Source of the DNA: an uncultured Erysipelotrichaceae bacterium
GTDB lineage: Bacteria > Bacillota_I > Bacilli_A > RF39 > UBA660
DNA length: 11,509 nucleotides
Direction of reading: 5' to 3'
Assembly (NCBI GenBank): GCA_902766875.1
Contig: CACXFI010000129.1
Location: 1 to 11,509, forward strand
Shown here: piece after piece, positions 6,269-11,509 of the stretch
Layout of the letters: each line of letters begins with the position of its first letter
How positions within the stretch are numbered: the first letter of the stretch is position 1
Position numbers and translations under genes: made by a program
The notes under the pieces: model-generated
What the model was told of the DNA's origin: nothing
What the model saw: the letters and a program-made list of their open reading frames with translations, nothing else
The model's database searches: none

Positions 6269-7299
6269 TATTTTTCCTCCTCTATCTTACTTCCACCCCA
6301 TTCAACAACTGTAAAGCCGTATCTTTTAGGTGTAATTAAATTTTGCTCTTTTATCTTTATTCTTTTATTTAATGGCTTATAATCCATTAATATTCTAATT
6401 ATACTATCAGGATTAGGAGTAATAGTTAGTTTCATATAATTATTTATTTCTTCTGTTGTTTCAAATCTAATATAATTATACTTATTTGGTTCTAGTTTAG
6501 GTAACCAATAAATAATAAATTCATTAGCTTCTCTATCAGTTAAACCTAATATTTTTAATTTTTCTTCTAAAAATGATATGGTATCTTTACCTTCTACTAT
6601 AAAGCCATCTTCTTTCATAGTTACATTATGATTATTTCCTTCCCAGTATAATCCATAGTATTCTCTATTAGTTTCTTTATCTAAAAGACTACCATCAGGT
6701 TTGGCTATAACATTCCAACCATTGTTATATTTAGGATAAGTGGTTGTTAAATATCTACTATTATTTAAAGTTATACTAACATTAGTAGTTGTTTTAGGAT
6801 ATAGATATATAATTGGTTTATAAGCTACATCACTAGGACATTCCGAATCGTTATTAAGTTCATACTCAATATTTACATTAGCTTTAGTAATTGTTTTTTC
6901 TACTTTTAATAGGTAGTATATATAATCTGGAGCACATAATCCACATATAGAATCATATGAGACATATACCGTTATGTTATTTCCTTTAATATTATATTTG
7001 TATGGAGTTATATTTTCTTCACTGCAAGGATTATAGTTAATTTTGATTAGAGCATAATTAAATCCTATGAAATCAGTTGGAGTTAAATTTCCGGTATTAA
7101 AATATTTTAAATACTCTTCATATGTAGTTAAAACTATATTATCATCTATTTCTTTTTCATTATCTTTTGCTTCTACACTAGTTATATTTTTATGTATTTT
7201 ATATGTTTTATTATTCTTATTAGGCAATAGTATTATTATTGAAATAATAATACATATAATTAATATTCCAATTATTATATATATTTTTTTGTTTTTCAT
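6268..7299 (-). CDS. Exported membrane-anchored conserved protein of unknown function
   Basis: A 343-aa protein with a basic start and one N-terminal hydrophobic helix (about residues 6-25), so anchored with the bulk outside. Two parts follow: residues about 40-150 with four Cys (C92, C119, C122, C154), and a C-terminal domain from about 160 with striking motifs KPIIYLYPK (161-169), YYGLYWEG (214-221), LGLTDREANEFIIYWLP (251-267), TPNPDSI (294-300) and GFTVVEWGG (328-336). This dense aromatic and charged pattern looks like a conserved family, but I cannot name it or its activity. The ribosome binding site is AAGGTAGGTG. The codons for its Glu-rich end (KIEEEK) form the Shine-Dalgarno sequence of the next gene. 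It is first in the operon with the acidic protein and phosphatase. Confidence 0.75.
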   Translation of the reverse strand: MKNKKIYIIIGILIICIIISIIILLPNKNNKTYKIHKNITSVEAKDNEKEIDDNIVLTTYEEYLKYFNTGNLTPTDFIGFNYALIKINYNPCSEENITPYKYNIKGNNITVYVSYDSICGLCAPDYIYYLLKVEKTITKANVNIEYELNNDSECPSDVAYKPIIYLYPKTTTNVSITLNNSRYLTTTYPKYNNGWNVIAKPDGSLLDKETNREYYGLYWEGNNHNVTMKEDGFIVEGKDTISFLEEKLKILGLTDREANEFIIYWLPKLEPNKYNYIRFETTEEINNYMKLTITPNPDSIIRILMDYKPLNKRIKIKEQNLITPKRYGFTVVEWGGSKIEEEK

Positions 7300-7320
7300 A
7301 ATTACACCTACCTTATATTA

Positions 7321-7329
7321 ATTTTATCA
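7321..7329 (-). promoter_or_regulatory. Possible promoter of the exported protein/phosphatase operon
   Basis: The minus strand reads TGATAAAAT, an extended -10 with one mismatch. No good -35 is present. The implied start near 7314 leaves the ribosome binding site (7305-7314) at the very 5' end of the message, so the call is weak. Confidence 0.35.
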
Positions 7330-7391
7330 TAAGTAGGTAATTAATTAAATATTATTGACGTTTTTTTAACAAATAAATATTAATATAAAGA

Positions 7392-7417
7392 AAATAAGAA
7401 GATAGTTCTTCTTATTT
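7392..7417 (-). terminator. Terminator of the lipoprotein/yqeK operon
   Basis: An 11-bp perfect stem (7392-7402 with 7407-7417) has a 4-nt loop; on the minus strand it is followed by a T-rich run (TCTTTATATT). The yqeK stop codon (7412-7414) lies in the stem. Confidence 0.75.
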
Positions 7418-7969
7418 GTTATTTAAATAATCTAATAATTCTATGGTATTTTTATGTTGTTTTATATTTCTACTTGCTAGAATTTCTTTGCCATCTTCTA
7501 GGTATGTTTTTATGGCTAAATCTAAATCTTTATAAGCTAGTTTTCTATATTTATCTATATTAGGAGTGTTTTCTCTTCCTATTTTGTCTGCTATAAATAC
7601 TATTTTAGCTAGAATATCCATATTAATATTTCCTAATGTATGATATAAAACAGCATTAGATATATCTTCATCCATATTATATAATTCTTTTACAACAATG
7701 CTACCTATATCGGCATGGATTATTTTTTTATTTTCTTCTTTTAATAGATCTTTAGATAGATTATATTTATCTATATATTCTTTATTTACTTCACTAGAAT
7801 ACTCTTTAGCGATATCATGAACTAACCCTGCTATATAAGCTTTTTCTTCATCATAGTTATAATTTTTAGCTAGTAATTTAGCTTCTTCTGCTACTAATAG
7901 GCTATGATTATATCTATATTCTGATAAGTTTTCTTTTAAATATTGTTTTATTTTATTTATATCATACAT
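7412..7969 (-). CDS. yqeK: HD-domain diadenosine tetraphosphatase YqeK
   Basis: A 185-aa HD-superfamily protein matching YqeK in length and motif order: RYNHSLLVAEEA (H22), GLVHDIAKEY (H51, D52), HADIGS (H85), YHTLG (H110) and IVFIADKIG (D128). These are the metal ligands of the HD site. YqeK proteins hydrolyse Ap4A symmetrically to two ADP, a cytoplasmic reaction that clears alarmone-like dinucleotides. In many Firmicutes yqeK sits beside nadD and rsfS; here it stands apart, 12 bases downstream of a lipoprotein gene, with AGAGGG as ribosome binding site, and it closes the operon. The assignment to YqeK is strong; the in vivo substrate is known from the family, not from this sequence. Confidence 0.9.
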   Translation of the reverse strand: MYDINKIKQYLKENLSEYRYNHSLLVAEEAKLLAKNYNYDEEKAYIAGLVHDIAKEYSSEVNKEYIDKYNLSKDLLKEENKKIIHADIGSIVVKELYNMDEDISNAVLYHTLGNINMDILAKIVFIADKIGRENTPNIDKYRKLAYKDLDLAIKTYLEDGKEILASRNIKQHKNTIELLDYLNNK

Positions 7970-7981
7970 TCTTTTCCCTCT

Positions 7982-8737
7982 TTATTTTTTTCTTTCTAAT
8001 ATTTTTACTTTTGGTTTGTTATTTGTATTATCATTGTTAAATAGTATTTCTGGTTCAAAATATCCTCTATTATAATCGTTATACATAACATTAAGATTTA
8101 TATCTTCATATGATAATGGCTCTTTAGTATTAGGATCTACTAAAATATAAAAATTATTTTTTACATAGCTATAACCATTATCTAGTAATTCATCTATACT
8201 CTCCATTGGCTTACTTTGAATTATTTTATGTTCTCCATTATCATCTAATTCTATTTTATATCCTATATACATAAAATGTGCTACTCTTGTTTCTCCAGTT
8301 ATTTTTTTATCATCTGGATTAGCAGTCCAAGAATACATTTTTTCTCTTTTTAAACTTATATCTTTCTCAGTAAAATCTGGTATTGTTTTCTCATATTCAT
8401 ATCTATATTGGTAATGATCTACTAAATTAGAAGTAATTATATCTAATTTATCCTTATTTAGTGATATTCTATATAAACTATTTTCATTTTCAAAATCTAT
8501 TAATTTTTTACTTACTTTATCTATCATAATAGTACTATCAGTACGAGTCCATTCATCATAATACTTTAATTTTTCACTTACTATGTATTTATCAAAATAT
8601 TTTTCACTTATATAGACATGAGCATGTTTATCTTTTATTTCACATTTGGCTTCATTACTATTACATCCTACTAATAAAAATAATTGGACTAAAGATAATA
8701 ATGATGCTGTAGTTACTTTTACTTTTTCTTTATCCAT
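7982..8737 (-). CDS. Lipoprotein of unknown function
   Basis: A 251-aa protein with a lipoprotein signal: a basic start, a hydrophobic run and the lipobox LLVGC with Cys25 as the lipidation site. The mature part starts NSNEAKCEIKDKHAHVYIS, is Tyr/Asp/Lys-rich and has no further membrane segment, so it should be tethered to the outer face of the membrane. The HAHVYI stretch and the YSWTANPDDK region stand out but I cannot tie them to a named domain. TAGGAGGT precedes the start. It is the first gene of a two-gene unit with yqeK, an unusual partner because YqeK is cytoplasmic; the link may be only co-transcription. Confidence 0.8.
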   Translation of the reverse strand: MDKEKVKVTTASLLSLVQLFLLVGCNSNEAKCEIKDKHAHVYISEKYFDKYIVSEKLKYYDEWTRTDSTIMIDKVSKKLIDFENENSLYRISLNKDKLDIITSNLVDHYQYRYEYEKTIPDFTEKDISLKREKMYSWTANPDDKKITGETRVAHFMYIGYKIELDDNGEHKIIQSKPMESIDELLDNGYSYVKNNFYILVDPNTKEPLSYEDINLNVMYNDYNRGYFEPEILFNNDNTNNKPKVKILERKK

Positions 8738-8809
8738 TATAAAACCTCCTATATTTTAGAATACTTTTAAGATAATTTCTTTCTATTTATAAAAAACTCT
8801 TTTCGTTAT

Positions 8810-8818
8810 ATTATAACA
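8810..8818 (-). promoter_or_regulatory. Extended -10 promoter of the lipoprotein/yqeK operon
   Basis: The minus strand reads TGTTATAAT, a perfect extended -10 without a clear -35. The start would be near 8803, giving a leader of about 65 bases in which I see no strong hairpin. Confidence 0.55.
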
Positions 8819-8828
8819 CTTATTTTCA

Positions 8829-8858
8829 AATAAAAAAAGACTTTAATCTTTTTTATTT
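8829..8858 (-). terminator. Terminator of the alpha/beta hydrolase gene
   Basis: On the minus strand AAAAAAGA, a 6-nt loop and TCTTTTTT form an 8-bp stem (8847-8854 with 8833-8840), extended by flanking A/T pairs and ending in a T run. The hydrolase stop codon overlaps the stem start. The stem is nearly all A-T, so moderate strength. Confidence 0.65.
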
Positions 8859-9746
8859 ATTTTCTATAAAAGTTAATATATCTTTATAAACTATATCTCT
8901 ATCATTTTCTAATAATATTGCATGCTTCATATTAGGATATAGTTTATATGATATATTTTTGTATCCTATATATTTTAAGAAATTAATACTTTTTAACCAT
9001 TTCTTTTTATTTACGATGATAGGATCTTCACTACCTGCTATAAAGAAAATTTCTAGGTTAGGATTTTTAAAGAACCAGTTCTTTTTTGAATATACTTCTT
9101 TTAATAATTTTGTTAAATTGATAAAACCATTGGTAGTAAAAATATATCCACATAATTTATCTTTTTTATATTTTTTAATATATTCTTCGTTATAGGCAAG
9201 CCAACTGTTTGTAGAATCGTTAGGCAAAGCTAATTTATTTAATAATTTGCTTCTATATCTATCGCCTTTTATAGTTCTTGTTAATTTAGATAATAGTATA
9301 CCTATGCTTGCAAATTTGTTAATACTAGGGGATCCACATACTATTAATTTTTCTATCTCATAATCATATTTTTTTATATATTTTCTAACTATCAATGAAC
9401 CCATACTATGTCCTAATAGATATACTTTTTGATTAGGGTATTTTTCTTTTATATAGATAGTTACATCATGCAAGTCTTCTACTACATAATCAGAAGACTC
9501 ATCATAGAAATAACCTAAATCTTTTTGATTTTTAATACTCTTTCCATGGCCTCTATGATCGTTTATAATAGTTATATAACCATTGTTAGTAAGATATTCC
9601 ATGAATTCATAATAATATTCTTTATGTTCTACCATTCCATGTGATAATTGAATTATTCCTTTGACTTTTTTGTTTGGGATGAATATAGCTGTATCTAGAT
9701 TTAATTTATCGCTACTAGATTTAATTTTAATAAATTCTTTCTTCAT
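8853..9746 (-). CDS. Alpha/beta hydrolase, monoacylglycerol lipase / lysophospholipase-like
   Basis: A 297-aa cytoplasmic alpha/beta hydrolase of the serine-aminopeptidase/monoacylglycerol-lipase type (Hydrolase_4). The oxyanion region QLSHGMVEH (33-41) and NDHRGHGKS (62-70) are typical. The nucleophile elbow GHSMG gives Ser114, and the acid and base are most likely Asp241 (AGSEDPII) and His275 (NMKHAIL), so the triad is complete. Residues about 140-225 form the lid insertion. Likely substrates are monoglycerides or lysophospholipids, but these enzymes are promiscuous. Length is normal. It is a single-gene unit with its own promoter and terminator; GAGGTAGGT precedes the ATG. Confidence 0.9.
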   Translation of the reverse strand: MKKEFIKIKSSSDKLNLDTAIFIPNKKVKGIIQLSHGMVEHKEYYYEFMEYLTNNGYITIINDHRGHGKSIKNQKDLGYFYDESSDYVVEDLHDVTIYIKEKYPNQKVYLLGHSMGSLIVRKYIKKYDYEIEKLIVCGSPSINKFASIGILLSKLTRTIKGDRYRSKLLNKLALPNDSTNSWLAYNEEYIKKYKKDKLCGYIFTTNGFINLTKLLKEVYSKKNWFFKNPNLEIFFIAGSEDPIIVNKKKWLKSINFLKYIGYKNISYKLYPNMKHAILLENDRDIVYKDILTFIENK

Positions 9747-9764
9747 TATACCTACCTCATTTTT

Positions 9765-9793
9765 ATTATACTTATATTATATATAAAAAACAA
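9765..9793 (-). promoter_or_regulatory. Promoter of the alpha/beta hydrolase gene
   Basis: On the minus strand TTGTTT (9788-9793), a 17-base spacer and TATAAT (9765-9770). The -10 is perfect; the -35 matches only TTG. A second overlapping TATAAT lies in the spacer, so the exact start is uncertain. Confidence 0.5.
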
Positions 9794-9800
9794 GTAAAAA

Positions 9801-9837
9801 ATATTAAACTAGAATACTCTAGTTTAATATTTTTTTG
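9801..9837. terminator. Bidirectional terminator downstream of the 22-aa peptide gene
   Basis: A 13-bp perfect stem (9801-9813 with 9818-9830) has an ATAC loop, with A and T runs on both sides. On the minus strand it ends the transcript carrying the gene at 9918-10664 and the small peptide gene, whose stop codon is in the stem. Confidence 0.85.
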
Positions 9838-9892
9838 CTAAATCAACCAATGACTTCCAAAAAGCAAGTATTATTGCTAATATACATAACAT
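9824..9892 (-). CDS. 22-aa hydrophobic/amphipathic peptide
   Basis: A short ORF lies between the gene at 9918-10664 and a strong terminator. It starts with ATG at 9890-9892, preceded by AGGGGTG (9898-9904) at normal spacing, and stops inside the terminator stem. The peptide begins MLCILAIILAFW and ends KSLVDLAKKY: a hydrophobic N-terminal half, then a helix in which K13, D17, K20 and K21 fall on one face. In size and layout it resembles type I toxins and phenol-soluble-modulin-like peptides, but I claim no homology. It is 25 bases downstream of the preceding gene, with no terminator between, so co-transcription is likely. The start also overlaps a TGATATAAT string that could be a -10 box. Confidence 0.5.
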   Translation of the reverse strand: MLCILAIILAFWKSLVDLAKKY

Positions 9893-9917
9893 TATATCAC
9901 CCCTAAAAATATTTAAG

Positions 9918-10664
9918 TTATTTTATTTCTCTTTTTTTTGTTAGACTGCCATATTTATCTATTTTATTAATAGCTAACATGCATTCATACATAGCTTTGT
10001 ATACAATTGAATCAACTGATAAATATGCTGTAGAATTATATTTAGTTCCTTCTACATAACAATATAAATCTTCTATGATATCTTTTGTAGTATTGTTTTC
10101 TCCTATTTTAGTTGCTTCTAAAGTTAAATTATAATCTTGATCAATATTTAGATTAATGTCAGCTTCTTCTCCCACTTTTTTACAAACTTCGTAATAATAT
10201 CCATCTACAAATGGTTTAAAGATACTACATGACCCTGTTAAATTTCTTAAATCGTTATTGCTAGAATTATCTAATTCATTTAATATTCTATTACCAGTTT
10301 CTTGAATATCTCCTACCCCACGACAATTTATATAACTTTGAGCTTCTTCTTTTAATAGATCTTTAATTGTTATAATTCTACCATTGGGTTTAAATATTTC
10401 TTCAATTTTTTCGTTTTGGTAATCAGTTAATGCTATAATATTTTTTGATAAAAGCATTAAATATTCTTCTTTCATGTTTTTATTAACTTGGTTTCCATAT
10501 AATATTGTCATTATTTTATATATATTACTTAAATTAGTATTTCCTTCTTTTAAATAATCTTTGGTAATTAAGGTATATTCTACTAAATTCATTGTATCTT
10601 TACTATATTTTTTTTGAGCTTTTTTATAGCAGTCATAATTTTTTTCAAATAAGTATGCGTCCAT
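9918..10664 (-). CDS. Protein of unknown function, probably cytoplasmic
   Basis: A 248-aa protein with no signal peptide, membrane segment or motif I recognise. It is mostly helical in appearance (charged repeats such as FEKNYDCYKKAQKKYSK and MKEEYLMLLSKNIIAL), with a possibly beta-rich stretch at about residues 170-200 and six Cys residues scattered without metal-site spacing. AAAGGAG just before the ATG supports the start. It has its own promoter and is followed after 25 bases by the 22-aa peptide gene, with which it shares the terminator. The only clue to a role is this pairing. Confidence 0.65.
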   Translation of the reverse strand: MDAYLFEKNYDCYKKAQKKYSKDTMNLVEYTLITKDYLKEGNTNLSNIYKIMTILYGNQVNKNMKEEYLMLLSKNIIALTDYQNEKIEEIFKPNGRIITIKDLLKEEAQSYINCRGVGDIQETGNRILNELDNSSNNDLRNLTGSCSIFKPFVDGYYYEVCKKVGEEADINLNIDQDYNLTLEATKIGENNTTKDIIEDLYCYVEGTKYNSTAYLSVDSIVYKAMYECMLAINKIDKYGSLTKKREIK

Positions 10665-10694
10665 ATTATAATTCTCCTTTCAAATGTGCATGTT

Positions 10695-10722
10695 ATTATA
10701 ACACAACTCAGAAATAAATCAA
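10695..10722 (-). promoter_or_regulatory. Promoter of the unknown gene / 22-aa peptide unit
   Basis: On the minus strand TTGATT (10717-10722), a 16-base spacer, then TATAAT (10695-10700) preceded by TGT. The -35 is the same hexamer as in the promoter at 3405-3433. The leader is about 25 bases with AAAGGAG. Confidence 0.7.
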
Positions 10723-10731
10723 TAGGTAACA

Positions 10732-10765
10732 AAAAAATAAGTCAATTTTTATTGACTTATTTTTT
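10732..10765 (-). terminator. Terminator of the cdaR transcript
   Basis: A 15-bp perfect stem (10732-10746 with 10751-10765) has a TTTT loop and A/T tracts in the arms. The cdaR stop codon (10757-10759) is in the stem. It could also act in the plus direction, but no gene points that way here. Confidence 0.85.
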
Positions 10766-11509
10766 ACTTATTCTTATTTTTACTTTAGTAGTTTTAGATT
10801 CATATGTTGCTCTTACATCATCTCCAGTAACTTTTACTGATACTTCATAGTCACCTTCACTATAATTTGATAAATCAACTGTAGCTTTAATATTAGAAGC
10901 ATCTATTGCTTTTATTACATTTTCTGTACCTTTAACTACTACTGTTGTTTTACTAGAGTTTTCTCCTATTGCTACTACTTTATAATTTTCATCTAAGTTA
11001 ACAGCATCTATAGGTATGTCTTCTAATTCAGTAGATACTTCCGGTGCTAATTTTACTGATACTGTTACTGTTGCTTCAGAAGTACTATTAACTCCATTTG
11101 GTTTAGGTATAGCTATACCTGTAAAATCTTTATCTTTATTTAATCCTGTTACATCTATTTCAATAGGTATGAATTCTAAACTATCTAATACATCTTTATT
11201 ACCATATACTGTTACTTTAGTGATATTAGAAATAACTCCATCAATTGCTTTTCCAAATTCAACATTTCCTTTAGGTACTACCTTAATAGCTACTTCCTTA
11301 CTAGGTGATTCTATACTGATTGTTGCTTTTACCTTTTCTGGTACCATTTCTACATTAACAATATTTCCTTCAGAATCATATGCAATTAATTTTACATCAT
11401 CTAATTCTGAAACTCCAACTTCTGGTTTTACTATTTTACTTACATCTACTAAAGCTTTTACTGTAGCTACTTTTTCTAATGTATGTTCTGCACCTTTAAT
11501 TATTACTTC
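10757..11509 (-). CDS. cdaR: YbbR-domain protein CdaR, C-terminal part (partial)
   Basis: The frame is open from the right edge to the stop, giving 250 residues; an internal Met at 11345-11347 is not the start. It consists of YbbR repeats, each a beta-rich unit of about 80 residues: one begins near the edge (EVIIKGAEHTLEKVATVKAL), one at about residues 80-160 (KVTVYGNKDVLDSLEFIPIE), and one at the end (TTVVVKGTENVIKAIDASNI). YbbR proteins with a membrane anchor in Firmicutes are CdaR, the extracytoplasmic regulator that binds the c-di-AMP synthase CdaA; the anchor and probably cdaA would lie to the right, outside the window. In the usual operon glmM follows cdaR, but here a terminator follows at once. 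Confidence 0.85.
   Translation of the reverse strand, partial: EVIIKGAEHTLEKVATVKALVDVSKIVKPEVGVSELDDVKLIAYDSEGNIVNVEMVPEKVKATISIESPSKEVAIKVVPKGNVEFGKAIDGVISNITKVTVYGNKDVLDSLEFIPIEIDVTGLNKDKDFTGIAIPKPNGVNSTSEATVTVSVKLAPEVSTELEDIPIDAVNLDENYKVVAIGENSSKTTVVVKGTENVIKAIDASNIKATVDLSNYSEGDYEVSVKVTGDDVRATYESKTTKVKIRISKK

Noticed and set aside
7067..7321. Plus-strand 84-codon hydrophobic ORF
   Set aside because: It is the complement of the N-terminal membrane segment and adjacent part of the exported protein gene and has no ribosome binding site.
8738..8852. Possible leader regulatory element before the lipoprotein gene
   Set aside because: Only A/T-rich sequence with a promoter and the neighbouring terminator was seen; no stable hairpin or known aptamer motif.
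8959..9195. Plus-strand 78-codon ORF inside the hydrolase gene
   Set aside because: It is antisense to an alpha/beta hydrolase with a complete catalytic triad; no independent support.

Overview
The window is very AT-rich DNA with short intergenic gaps, many TAA stops and Shine-Dalgarno sites of the AAGGAGG type. It looks like a low-GC Firmicutes/Bacilli genome, probably one of the small-genome gut lineages near Mollicutes. Every tryptophan in the intact frames is TGG, so the standard bacterial code fits and TGA is not read as Trp, yet none of the 15 complete stop codons called here is TGA. No mobile element, CRISPR array, tRNA or rRNA was seen.

Left part (1-5228). After the tail of a plus-strand gene comes a probable free-standing small RNA of about 105 nt (extended -10 promoter, foldable body, strong terminator). 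It converges on a minus-strand operon: two tandem DUF3137 membrane proteins, a LemA protein and a membrane-anchored protein of unknown function. Divergent from that operon, from one 156-base gap, runs a second tandem duplication: two translationally coupled TPR-like proteins that share a C-terminal Cys/His signature (C-x14-C-x-H-x13-C). They end at a bidirectional terminator.

Middle part (5227-8853, all minus strand). One operon holds an exported conserved protein of unknown function, a 74-aa acidic protein and an inositol-monophosphatase-family enzyme. The coding frame is open for another 33 codons past the last stop and reads as a membrane peptide. Next upstream is a lipoprotein/YqeK operon; YqeK is the HD-domain Ap4A hydrolase.

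Right part (8853-11509, all minus strand). This holds a single-gene monoacylglycerol-lipase-like hydrolase, a protein of unknown function followed by an untracked 22-codon hydrophobic/amphipathic peptide gene, and the C-terminal part of a YbbR-repeat protein (CdaR, partner of the c-di-AMP synthase CdaA), which runs off the right edge.

Transcription units are compact. Most promoters have a TGnTATAAT extended -10. Shine-Dalgarno sites are often embedded in the last codons of the preceding gene, and several stop codons lie inside the terminator stem. The most unusual items are the candidate small RNA at 139-247, the 22-aa peptide gene at 9824-9892 and the open-frame extension after the phosphatase gene.
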